DNA of 64,000 bases, taken from Mariniflexile jejuense (GTDB lineage: Bacteria; Bacteroidota; Bacteroidia; Flavobacteriales; Flavobacteriaceae). The notes under the pieces were generated by a model. The model was not told the DNA's origin. It made no database searches and saw only the letters and a list, made by a program, of their open reading frames with translations. Every line of letters begins with the position of its first letter. Within the stretch, counting starts at the first letter, position 1. The stretch spans positions 806,001 to 870,000 of the forward strand of contig NZ_JBHTJI010000001.1 of the NCBI RefSeq assembly GCF_042675665.1. Reading direction: 5' to 3'. Shown here piece by piece: positions 26,142-34,973 of this stretch. The translations under genes and the position numbers were made by a program.

Positions 26142-26951
26142 TTACCATCTTACTTGATAAGGATAAGTTTCATAGATGCTATTATCTTCATTTATTGAAT
26201 AACCATTGATAGCATCTTCTTTGGATTGTTCATAAAGAATTTTTGAATTTTCTAAATCATTCAACCTCAACAAGCAAATGGATTTATAATATTTTACTTC
26301 AGAGAATTTAGGATATTGTTTTAACGATTTATCAAATTGAACAATAGCTTCTTGCCATTTTCCTTGTTCATATTTACTTATTCCGTAGTAAAAAAGGTCT
26401 AAATAATGTGCTTCTCACAATTCTTTTTCTTGTTCTTCTATATCTTTTAAAAAAATGGATTCAGCTTTCATAAATTGATTAAGCTGTAAATTACAAAGTG
26501 CAATATGAAATTGATAGGTATGATCCATAACATATGAATTCCCTTCGTTTTTAATGCATTTTTCAAAATCTATGATGGCATCGTGGTAGGTTTTAGCAAA
26601 AATACATTTAATGAATGCCCTATAACTTAACCATCTTCTTGAATCATAAAAAACAGCCTTATCCAAATAGTTCATTCCAATTTCATACTTACTGGCTTTA
26701 AAATATGGCATAGCTTTTTGTTGCCATAAATATGCAATTGTACTATCTGCTTTTAAGCCTTCATCTAAACAATTTCGCCATTCCGCCATTTAAACTCTAT
26801 AATTATATTGTTCGGCGCAATTGGTTACATATTTTTTAATTATTGAATCTTGTTTTTTTCTTATGCTTTCAGAAGTTACAGTATTCAAATTCACTTGACT
26901 TTTACACTGCATAAAAGATAAAGACAATATAAAAATCAAGATTTTAGTCAT
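26142..26951 (-). pseudogene. TPR lipoprotein pseudogene with two in-frame stops
   Basis: One frame of 270 codons from ATG at 26951 to TAA at 26142 encodes a lipoprotein signal (LSFMQC lipobox), a polar linker, then tetratricopeptide-type helices to the C-terminus. It is interrupted by TAA after YNYRV (26790-26792) and TGA after EEQEKEL (26415-26417), with no frameshift. Each stop sits inside conserved-looking helical sequence (continuing MAEWRNCLDEG and EAHYLDLFYYGISKYE), so the gene is most likely inactivated. The middle piece (26415-26789) is open but lacks the signal and half the repeats. It is between the Rrf2 gene and metZ. Confidence 0.8.
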
Positions 26952-26966
26952 TTACCAAGTCGGTTT

Positions 26967-28139
26967 TTAATTTAAAGCCTGTTTCAAGTCGGAAATAATA
27001 TCATCTATATGCTCTAAACCTACCGAAACACGTACCATACCATCGGTAATACCTGCTGCGGCTTTTACTTCAGGTTCTACCTTAGCATGTGTAGTGCTTG
27101 CTGGATGGGTTACAATGGTTCGCGTATCACCTAAATTGGCAGATAGTGAACACATTTTTATAGCATCAAAAAAAGATCTTCCGCCTTCTAAACCACCTTT
27201 TACCTCAAACGCTATAATATTACCGCCTAACAACATTTGCTTTTTAGCAATGTCGTGTTTAGGATGCGATTTTAAAAAAGGATATTTCACCCATGTTACT
27301 TTAGGGTGGGCTTCTAAAAATGTTGCCAATTTCAGCGCGTTTTCACAATGTTTTTCGGTTCTAACTGCTAATGTTTCTAATGATTTTGACAATACCCACG
27401 CGTTAAAAGGACTCATTGAAGGTCCTGTAAGTCTTGAAAATAGATAGATTTCTCTTATCAATTCTTTTTTTCCAACTGTAACGCCACCAAGTACACGCCC
27501 TTGCCCGTCAATTAATTTTGTAGCGGAATGGATAACCAAATCGGCACCAAATTTTATAGGTTGTTGCAAATAAGGTGTTGCAAAACAATTATCGACCACC
27601 AACAGAATGTTGTGCTTTTTACAAATGGCACTTAGGTATTCTAAATCCAACACATCAACACCAGGATTCGTTGGTGTTTCTGCATACAAAAACTTAGTAT
27701 TCGGTTTAATTAAACTTTCAATGGTTTCAACTTCATTTACATTAAAATAAGAACACGCTATATTCCATTTCGGAAAGTATTTTGTAAACAAACCATGGGT
27801 AGCCCCAAACACCGAACTGCAAGACACGACATGATCGCCAGCATCCAGTAATGTTGCAAACGTTGAAAAAACCGCCGCCATACCACTAGCAAAAGCAAAA
27901 CCAGCCTCTGCGCCTTCCATTAAGCATACTTTATCAACAAACTCGTTAACGTTAGGATTGCTATAACGACTGTACAAGTCGCGCTGCTTTTCTTCTGCAA
28001 AGGAAGCTCTCATTTCTTCTGCATCGTCAAAAACAAATCCTGATGTTAAATATAACGGTACCGAATGCTCAGAAAACTGGGTTGTTTCCGATTGCGTTCT
28101 TACGGCTAAAGTTTCGAATTTTTTTCTTTCCTCACTCAT
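26967..28139 (-). CDS. metZ: O-succinylhomoserine/O-acetylhomoserine sulfhydrylase-type transsulfuration enzyme
   Basis: A 390-aa Cys/Met-metabolism PLP enzyme, with the PLP lysine in HSATKLIDGQGRVLGG and the SRYSNPNVNEF segment of the MetZ/MetB branch. With MetY in the same operon, it probably makes homocysteine directly from acylated homoserine and sulfide. It is the third gene after the SAM-I riboswitch (metY, fusion, metZ), 37 bases after the trifunctional fusion. A cystathionine synthase or lyase role cannot be excluded from motifs alone. Confidence 0.85.
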   Translation of the reverse strand: MSEERKKFETLAVRTQSETTQFSEHSVPLYLTSGFVFDDAEEMRASFAEEKQRDLYSRYSNPNVNEFVDKVCLMEGAEAGFAFASGMAAVFSTFATLLDAGDHVVSCSSVFGATHGLFTKYFPKWNIACSYFNVNEVETIESLIKPNTKFLYAETPTNPGVDVLDLEYLSAICKKHNILLVVDNCFATPYLQQPIKFGADLVIHSATKLIDGQGRVLGGVTVGKKELIREIYLFSRLTGPSMSPFNAWVLSKSLETLAVRTEKHCENALKLATFLEAHPKVTWVKYPFLKSHPKHDIAKKQMLLGGNIIAFEVKGGLEGGRSFFDAIKMCSLSANLGDTRTIVTHPASTTHAKVEPEVKAAAGITDGMVRVSVGLEHIDDIISDLKQALN

Positions 28140-28176
28140 TTTTATCTTCTTTTAGGTCTCAACTACCCTTATTGTA

Positions 28177-31100
28177 TTAATTTATATGTTTAGACAACCT
28201 TAAAATATCACCAAAAACACCTCTTGCTGTTACTTCCGATCCTGCGCCTGCACCCTGAATCACAATAGGTTGCTCACCATAACTCTCGGTAAATATTTCA
28301 AAAATAGCATCACTTCCTTTAATTTGCCCTAAGGTACTGTCTCCTGGAATGGATACTAATTTTACTTCTAAATTTCCTTTGTCCTGAGATAAATCGCCCG
28401 ATAAGTCGCCAATATATCTTAAAACAAATCCTGGTTTTTGTGCTTCTTTTATCTTTTGAAACTCAGCATCCAATACGTTCAACTGACTTAAAAATTCAGC
28501 CACGGAAATATCTCTATAAGCTTCTGGAATTAAATTTTGAACCGACACATCTTCAAATTCATTTTGTAAATCCAGTTCACGTGCCAAAATTAATAATTTT
28601 CTAGCCACATCGTTTCCTGAAAAATCTTCTCTTGGGTCTGGTTCAGTAAAACCTTTATCAATCGTTTCTTGAACAATGGTACTAAATGGTTTGTCTTGTA
28701 CCGAAAAGTTATTGAACAAATAGCTCAACGTTCCAGAGAAAACACCTCGGATTCTGGTAATATTTTCACCAGATTCGTGTAATAATTTAATAGTATCTAT
28801 CAACGGTAAACCTGCGCCAACCGTGGTTTCATATAAATATTGCTTGTTGTGTTCTTTTAATTGTGCCCGTAAATCGGTATAAAACTGATGCGAAATGGTA
28901 TTGGCTATTTTGTTAGAAGACACCAAATCGAAACCAGCCTCAACCAATGGCACATAATTGTTATGGAATTTAGGACTCGCCGTATTATCAACCGCAATTA
29001 AATTTTCCAAATGATGCGTTTTAGCAAAAGCAATCACATCTTCAATAGAACTCTCCAATTCTGATGTTTTTATGGCTTCTTTCCAATTTTTATCTGCGCC
29101 TCTTTTATTCAGAAGTAGTTTTTTAGAATTGGCAATCGCAAAAACATTTAGGTTGATGCCTTTTCGTTTTTCAATATCATCTTTCGATTTCAAAATCTGA
29201 TTAATCAAAGCACTACCAACACCACCATGACCAAAAATGGCTATGTTTATTTTCTTTGAAATTCCGAAAATTTCACCATGAATTACATTCATAGCTTTAT
29301 GAAGTTGGTCTTTTTTAACCACCAAACTCACGTTTTTACCAGTAACCGTATTGTTGAACAACAACGGTGTAATTTGGTTTTTTATAAGCGCGTTAAATGG
29401 TTTGTGGAATGAACTCAATTCGATACCAATAATGGAAATAACCGAAACATCATCAACCACCGCAATTTTATTAACGTCTTGTGAATAGAAATCGTTTTCA
29501 AACTCACGTTCCAAAGCTATGACCGCTTGGGTTGCTTGGTCTGCATTAATAATTAAACCAATACCCCGTTCTGAAGAACCTTGAGAAATGATGCTCACAC
29601 TAATATCCTTACTTGCTAAAGCACCAAATATTCTAGCATCTACACCACTTTTTCCTAACAAACCACGACCTTCTAAATTTAAAAGTGCCACATTATCTAA
29701 AACCGATAACGAGGTTACTTCTTTTGAATTTGGTTTTGCCGTAATTAAAGTACCTTCATCCTCAGGATTAAACGTATTTAAAATGCGAAGATTGATATTT
29801 TTTTCAACTAACGGAATGATGGTTTTGGCATGTAAAACGGTGGTACCGAAATTAGCCAACTCATTGGCTTCACTAAACGATAATTCGCGTATTTTTTTAG
29901 CATCTTCCACCAAATCGGGGTTTGCTGTATATATACCATTAACATGGGTGTAATTTTGCAACTCTTCAGCATCTAAATAATTTGCCAAAAGTGCTGCTGT
30001 ATAATTGCTACCATTTCTACCTAAGGTAGTGGTTTCATTTTTTGAATTAGACCCAATAAAACCTGTAACAACATTTACAACACCGTTACTTGCTTCTTTA
30101 TAATATTTTTTAACGTTGTCTTTTGAAAGTTGCGAAATAGGTTGTGCATTCCCAAAAGCATCGTTCGTTTTTATTAAGGTTCTGGAATCAACTGCTGTTG
30201 CTTCTATGTTTTTCTTATTCAACAAACTAGCAATCAATTTCACCGATAGCAATTCACCTTGAGCTAAAATTTCATCCTTGGTTTTTTTGCTGTAATCGCC
30301 TAATAAACTAACCCCTTCGAACAATTTTTCTAAAACTGAAAATTCAGCTGAAAAATCAACATCCTTTAATGGTTCCGTTTGATAATTTTTAAATACTTGC
30401 AATATTTCTTTATACGGATGCCCTTTAGCTGCTTTGTTCAGAATGTCTTCTAAATCATCGGTAGCGGAACTTCTCGCTGAAACTACTACCGTAATTTTTT
30501 CACCTTCCTTCACCTTATTTTCTATGATGGAAATAACGGTATTCAAACCATCGCCATTTGCTAACGATTTCCCTCCAAACTTTAATACTTTCATTCTTCT
30601 CTTTTTAGAACTTGGCACAAAAATGCCTTCTACTATTTTTTCTAATTGCTCGTATTCCATCAAAAAAGCATCGTGCCCGTGCACCGAATGTATTTCATTA
30701 TACGTAACATTCGGGTTTGACACCGCCAATTGCTTGTGTGTTTGCCTGTTTTCTTCAGCGGTAAAAAATAAATCGGAATCAACTCCTATTATATGAATGT
30801 TGCCATGTATGTTTTCCAACACATTGAAATCGGTTGGTCTGTTTTTGGTAACATCAATGGTTTTTAGCAACTGATTCATTAATTTATAAGCGGACAGTTG
30901 AAAACGTTCTTGCAGTTTATTACCGTGATGCAACAACCAACTTTCTACATTAAAAATCTCTAATTCCTCGTTTTTAGAACGCTGAAAACGCTCGTTGAAA
31001 GATTCTGGTGTGCGGTAACACAACATAGCGTGCATTCTGGCATCGTGCACCGGATTTCTAGAATTCAATAAAAATTGCTCTTGAATTTGGCAATTGGCTA

Positions 31101-31578
31101 TCAACCAGTCGGTGGATTTCCAATCGGTTGCCACAGGTATTAAATTATCTGTAATATCTGGGTTCAACACCGCCATTTCCCAAGCGATACCACCACCTAA
31201 CGACCCACCAATGAGTGCAAACAGTTTTTCAATTTTAAGTTCCTTCAACCCAATTAAAAAGATATTTGCAATATCGCGTGCTACGAAATCTTTATAGTTT
31301 TCTATTACAAAACCATCAAACCCGTTTCCTGGAATATTGAAAGATAATATGGTGTAAAGTTTTGTATCGATTACCTTATCATCGCCCACCAAGTCGCTCC
31401 ACCAACCATCTTCACCAGCTACATTGCTGTTCCCTGTTAAGGCATGGTTTACCAATACCACAGGTGCCGTACCTAAAGGCTTACCAAATAGTTGGTAACT
31501 TAACTTTATTTCGGGGTTAAGCACTTTACTTTCGGTGGTAAAGTTTTTAATAATGATATGTTGTAAATTTACTTTCAA
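28177..31578 (-). CDS. Trifunctional homoserine acyltransferase - aspartokinase - homoserine dehydrogenase fusion
   Basis: A single 1133-aa ORF with three enzymes. Residues 1-328: alpha/beta-hydrolase MetX-like acyltransferase (nucleophile in GGSLGGGIAWE; catalytic VHGHDAF). Residues 329-about 760: aspartokinase starting MKVLKFGGKS, with two ACT-like repeats from about 640. Residues about 790-1133: homoserine dehydrogenase (IAIFGHGGVGSALI; TTVGAGLPLIDTI; RGVFSGTLSYLFN). It thus joins ThrA-type aspartokinase/dehydrogenase to the enzyme that diverts homoserine to methionine. The aspartokinase keeps KFGG but has Lys where Thr is canonical (KFGGTS). It is under the SAM-I leader together with metY. 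Confidence 0.93.
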   Translation of the reverse strand: MKVNLQHIIIKNFTTESKVLNPEIKLSYQLFGKPLGTAPVVLVNHALTGNSNVAGEDGWWSDLVGDDKVIDTKLYTILSFNIPGNGFDGFVIENYKDFVARDIANIFLIGLKELKIEKLFALIGGSLGGGIAWEMAVLNPDITDNLIPVATDWKSTDWLIANCQIQEQFLLNSRNPVHDARMHAMLCYRTPESFNERFQRSKNEELEIFNVESWLLHHGNKLQERFQLSAYKLMNQLLKTIDVTKNRPTDFNVLENIHGNIHIIGVDSDLFFTAEENRQTHKQLAVSNPNVTYNEIHSVHGHDAFLMEYEQLEKIVEGIFVPSSKKRRMKVLKFGGKSLANGDGLNTVISIIENKVKEGEKITVVVSARSSATDDLEDILNKAAKGHPYKEILQVFKNYQTEPLKDVDFSAEFSVLEKLFEGVSLLGDYSKKTKDEILAQGELLSVKLIASLLNKKNIEATAVDSRTLIKTNDAFGNAQPISQLSKDNVKKYYKEASNGVVNVVTGFIGSNSKNETTTLGRNGSNYTAALLANYLDAEELQNYTHVNGIYTANPDLVEDAKKIRELSFSEANELANFGTTVLHAKTIIPLVEKNINLRILNTFNPEDEGTLITAKPNSKEVTSLSVLDNVALLNLEGRGLLGKSGVDARIFGALASKDISVSIISQGSSERGIGLIINADQATQAVIALEREFENDFYSQDVNKIAVVDDVSVISIIGIELSSFHKPFNALIKNQITPLLFNNTVTGKNVSLVVKKDQLHKAMNVIHGEIFGISKKINIAIFGHGGVGSALINQILKSKDDIEKRKGINLNVFAIANSKKLLLNKRGADKNWKEAIKTSELESSIEDVIAFAKTHHLENLIAVDNTASPKFHNNYVPLVEAGFDLVSSNKIANTISHQFYTDLRAQLKEHNKQYLYETTVGAGLPLIDTIKLLHESGENITRIRGVFSGTLSYLFNNFSVQDKPFSTIVQETIDKGFTEPDPREDFSGNDVARKLLILARELDLQNEFEDVSVQNLIPEAYRDISVAEFLSQLNVLDAEFQKIKEAQKPGFVLRYIGDLSGDLSQDKGNLEVKLVSIPGDSTLGQIKGSDAIFEIFTESYGEQPIVIQGAGAGSEVTARGVFGDILRLSKHIN

Positions 31579-31596
31579 CGATTTTTTTATTTTTAA

Positions 31597-31626
31597 GACC
31601 TACAAGGTTTTGAAACCTTGCAGGTC
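31597..31626. repeat. Palindromic repeat, GACCTGCAAGGTTT family
   Basis: Arms GACCTACAAGGTTT and AAACCTTGCAGGTC (14 bases, one mismatch) with a 2-base loop, between metY and the fusion gene. A half copy, AAACCTTGCAGGT, lies at 43540-43552. The hairpin lacks a T-run and is read through in this operon, so it is better seen as a dispersed repeat or mRNA-stabilising stem than as a terminator. Confidence 0.65.
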
Positions 31627-31638
31627 GCTATTTATTTA

Positions 31639-32913
31639 TTAAATTTTTGAAAAAGCTTCTTTTAAATCGGCTTTTAAATCTTCAATATCTTCCAAACCAA
31701 CAGATAAACGAATTAAATCTTTTGGCGCACCTGCTGCGTCTTGTTCAGCATCTGTTAATTGCTGGTGCGTGGTACTTGCTGGGTGAATGATAAGCGATTT
31801 GGTATCTCCAATATTTGCCAACAATGAAAATAATTTAGAATTATCTGCTATGGTTTTAGCTGCATCAAATCCACCTTTTGCCCCAAAGGTAATGATGCCG
31901 CTTTGTCCTTTTGGTAAATATGTATCTGCTAAATCTTTATATTTACTAGAGGCCAAACCAGGATAGTTTACCCAAGCCACTTCATCTTGCTCTTCTAACC
32001 AGTTTGCAAGTTCTAAAGCATTTTGGCTGTGTTGCTTAATTCTTACTGGTAAAGTTTCTAAACCTTGAATGATTTGGAAGGCGTTAAACGGACTTAAAGC
32101 ACCTCCAAAATCTCTTAATCCTTCTAAAATTAATTTAAATGTATAAGCTGCTGCACCTAAAGCTTCGTGATAAACCAAACCGTGGTATCCTGCTGAAGGC
32201 TGGGTGAATTCTGGGAATTTCCCGTTAGCCCAATCGAACGTACCAGCATCAATGATGGCTCCACCTAACGATGTTCCTTGTCCGCCTATATATTTTGTTA
32301 AGGAATGTATAACGATGTTTGCGCCATGCTCAATAGGGTTTAATAAAGCTGGTGTTGCTACAGTATTATCTACAATGAATGGTACGCCTGCTGCTTTAGC
32401 ATGCACAGAAATTGATTTTAAATCTAGAACATCCAATTTAGGGTTTCCTAAAGATTCCACAAAGAAAGCACGAGTGTTTTCTTTAACGGCTGAAGCGAAA
32501 TTATCTGGATTATCGGCATCTACAAATGTGGTTGTGATGCCCAAACGAGGCAATGTTACTTTCAATAAATTATAAGTACCACCGTATAAACTGGCTGATG
32601 CTACAATATGGTCGCCTGCTTTTAATAAAGTTAATAATCCTGTTGAAATTGCCGATGTTCCCGAAGCAAAAACCACTGCGCCAATACCACCTTCTACAGC
32701 TGCTAAACGCTCTTGTAAAATTTGGTTGGTTGGATTGTTAAGTCTGGTGTAAATAAAACCCAGTTCTTTTAATGAAAACAGGTTTGCTGCATGATCTGAA
32801 TTATTAAAAACATACGACGATGTTTGGTAAATTGGAACTGCTCGTGTTCCTCCAGTTGCAGTGGTGTCGTGCCCTGCGTGTAATGCGCTTGTTGCTAATT
32901 TTAGTGTGCTCAT
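31639..32913 (-). CDS. metY: O-acetylhomoserine aminocarboxypropyltransferase (sulfhydrylase)
   Basis: A 424-aa PLP enzyme making homocysteine from O-acetylhomoserine and sulfide. It begins STLKLATSALHAGHD, carries YTRLNNPTNQILQERLAA, and has the PLP lysine in HSLTKYIGGQGTSLGG; the length fits the MetY branch (about 425 aa) rather than MetB/MetZ (about 390). First structural gene behind the SAM-I riboswitch at 33.1 kb. Confidence 0.95.
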   Translation of the reverse strand: MSTLKLATSALHAGHDTTATGGTRAVPIYQTSSYVFNNSDHAANLFSLKELGFIYTRLNNPTNQILQERLAAVEGGIGAVVFASGTSAISTGLLTLLKAGDHIVASASLYGGTYNLLKVTLPRLGITTTFVDADNPDNFASAVKENTRAFFVESLGNPKLDVLDLKSISVHAKAAGVPFIVDNTVATPALLNPIEHGANIVIHSLTKYIGGQGTSLGGAIIDAGTFDWANGKFPEFTQPSAGYHGLVYHEALGAAAYTFKLILEGLRDFGGALSPFNAFQIIQGLETLPVRIKQHSQNALELANWLEEQDEVAWVNYPGLASSKYKDLADTYLPKGQSGIITFGAKGGFDAAKTIADNSKLFSLLANIGDTKSLIIHPASTTHQQLTDAEQDAAGAPKDLIRLSVGLEDIEDLKADLKEAFSKI

Positions 32914-33034
32914 TTTTCTAATTTTTTTTGAGTTAATAAATGATTAAAACAAAAGCCAAATGCATCAAAATTGATGTACTTAATAGAAAAATGTTAAAAA
33001 GAATAGTTAAAATTACTTATGTAATTTCGTTTTG

Positions 33035-33155
33035 GTTATCTATCCAATTTTCAATAAATGAATTGAAAACTAAGTAGAATTTAGCACCTTCCCCGATAAG
33101 TTCGGGAGGTTGCTAAGGCTTCAATGGGTCTAATCCCTCCACCTTTCTTGATAAC
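33035..33155 (-). promoter_or_regulatory. SAM-I (S-box) riboswitch upstream of metY
   Basis: The minus strand reads GTTATCAAGAAAGGTGGAGG, ATTGAAGCCTTAGCAACC, a CCCGAACTTATCGGGG P3 arm and GGTGCTAAATTCTAC. P1 closes between GTTATC (33155-33150) and GATAAC (33040-33035); a P4 hairpin TTTTCAAT/ATTGAAAA is at 33049-33070. It has the same core as the copy at 15.9 kb. No terminator with a T-run follows in the remaining 120-base leader. It controls metY, the trifunctional fusion and metZ. Confidence 0.93.
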
Positions 33156-33185
33156 ATTTCAGTAAGTGTTTGAACTTTGTGAGTG

Positions 33186-33218
33186 CAAATATTCAGTTAG
33201 AAAAAGTTAAAAACCAAA
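33186..33218 (-). promoter_or_regulatory. Candidate promoter of the metY operon
   Basis: Minus-strand TTTG (33218-33215), 21-base spacer, AATATTTG (33193-33186; one mismatch to TAnnTTTG), placing the start about 25 bases before the riboswitch. The same AATATTTG octamer stands before the ilv leader. Confidence 0.4.
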
Positions 33219-33274
33219 TTTTTCATAAAGAATTTTATAAAAAATTTGGCTTACTGTAAATCTTTTAGGTATTT

Positions 33275-34825
33275 CTACTTATTAAATCGCATATCATAAA
33301 ACTTGTTTTGAATAACCAAAGCGATTGGTCTGTTTTGAATTTTAGATTCTAACCACGAAATAATATCCAAATATAAAAAGGCACGACTTTGGTAAGGGTC
33401 ATGCTCAAACTCCTTCAATTTTTTATGCAATTTGATGAATTCATTTCTTACTTCATTAGGGTAAATATCACCCAAACCTCTTAAAAATTTGATAAACTCT
33501 TTTTGTACATCGTATAGATCTTCCATTTTGATTAAAAACTTATAAGTGCTTCTAATTAAAATATCTAAATTGTAATCCATTCCTGCTTCGTAATGTGCTA
33601 CCAAATTTAAAATTCTGGCAAAACACAACAAATCTTCACGCATTTGTAACGATTTGTTATTTATAATTTTTTCTAGGTATTGAATACACTTTTTATTTTC
33701 GCCTGCACCAAAATACATACTGGCTATTTTATAATAAAATACCATAATGTGGTGCTCATCTATTCGGTCGTTATAATCTTTTAATCGCTCTAAAACTTCA
33801 TCAATCAAAGGTAAACCTTCTTTAAAACTTCCTTCTATAAAGTGTAAATTGAATTTATTATTGTAGATGTATAAAAATGTTAATCCATCAATATTATCAT
33901 CAATTGGAAACCATTTTTCTTTGGTTACTTTTTCCAATCTCACTAACGATTCTTTAAACTTTTCATAATGTCTTAAATAGAAAAGTGCTTCTAATAAATA
34001 ATGATTTCCTCTTAAAAAGAAAACAGGGTTTAAAATAATTTGATCTTTGTTTTCATAAAATAAATCAACCCATTTAGTGGCATATTTGTAGCACGATAAA
34101 AAATCTACTGTTAAAAAACTATACCATAAATAAGCTTTGTAAAGCCATAATTTTTCACGAAAACCTAAGGTGTTAATATCATATTTTGGAAGTCGGGCAT
34201 TGAAATATTTTATAACGCGAATACTTTCTTTACTGTTTTTAACGTAACCCGTTTTTAAAAATAACCCGTACAATTGAAGCGATAAATTAGAAAGTTTACT
34301 TGCCAATACGTTTTGTTGACTTAACTCTTTTGCTTGAATGGAAAGTTCATCGGCTCTATCGCCCAAACTTCTAGTTATATATTGCGATTCAATTATTTTT
34401 TCAAGTTCAACAATTTCATAAGCCACATTTTTTTCTTCATTGGCAATAGCTAAATTTTTTGCTTTGTCTAAAATTTTTAAACTCTGTTTATACAAACCCT
34501 TGTGATATAAAATAGTTGCAAAATCGAGTTGTTCTCGAATTTGAATTCTAATATTTTGATGTGATGGGTTTAAACGTAAACTAATTAATATCTGTTTGTA
34601 TAAATGTGCCTTTAAATTTGATAGCTGCTCTTTTTTTACAATACCTTTTTTAAGAATAGTGGTTTCATCGTAAACCGATAGCTTTTCAAGAATATTAAAT
34701 AAGGTTAAAAATTTGGAATCTTCATTAACCCCTAATCTACCTACATAAAGTTTAAATTGGCGCTTTTCAGACTTAGAAAGGGATTTCACCAGTACAAACA
34801 AATTATCTTTTTGCTCTTTTGTCAT
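33275..34825 (-). CDS. Hypothetical helical-repeat (TPR-like) protein
   Basis: A 516-aa protein I do not recognise as a characterised family. It has no signal peptide or membrane segment, so it is probably cytoplasmic. After a basic N-terminus (SLSKSEKRQFKLYVGRL) it is a long series of helix pairs with aromatic-rich spacing, such as KGLYKQSLKILDKAKNLAIANEE and GENKKCIQYLEKIINNK, consistent with divergent tetratricopeptide repeats. Divergent from leuA across 148 bases. It looks like a conserved Bacteroidota protein judging from intact length and normal codon use, but no function can be given. Confidence 0.75.
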   Translation of the reverse strand: MTKEQKDNLFVLVKSLSKSEKRQFKLYVGRLGVNEDSKFLTLFNILEKLSVYDETTILKKGIVKKEQLSNLKAHLYKQILISLRLNPSHQNIRIQIREQLDFATILYHKGLYKQSLKILDKAKNLAIANEEKNVAYEIVELEKIIESQYITRSLGDRADELSIQAKELSQQNVLASKLSNLSLQLYGLFLKTGYVKNSKESIRVIKYFNARLPKYDINTLGFREKLWLYKAYLWYSFLTVDFLSCYKYATKWVDLFYENKDQIILNPVFFLRGNHYLLEALFYLRHYEKFKESLVRLEKVTKEKWFPIDDNIDGLTFLYIYNNKFNLHFIEGSFKEGLPLIDEVLERLKDYNDRIDEHHIMVFYYKIASMYFGAGENKKCIQYLEKIINNKSLQMREDLLCFARILNLVAHYEAGMDYNLDILIRSTYKFLIKMEDLYDVQKEFIKFLRGLGDIYPNEVRNEFIKLHKKLKEFEHDPYQSRAFLYLDIISWLESKIQNRPIALVIQNKFYDMRFNK

Positions 34826-34973
34826 AGTTACAAAAACAGTATTAATCTACTAGTTTTCAGTTATTTAATTAAATTATATACGAGTTAAACATCGTAAAAA
34901 AAGTGAGTTGCATTATCATTTAAGCAAACCAAAATATAAATTCGTAATACAAAAGAAAAATTTATTTTATTAA

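Noticed and set aside
31597..31626. Transcription terminator between metY and the trifunctional gene
   Set aside because: The stem is strong but is not followed by a T-run on the minus strand, and a half copy elsewhere marks it as a repeat; the three genes look like one operon.
34826..34973. Leucine leader peptide or attenuator upstream of leuA
   Set aside because: I looked for one by analogy with pheA and ilvD; there is no upstream ATG with Leu codons and no T-tailed hairpin in this divergent region.
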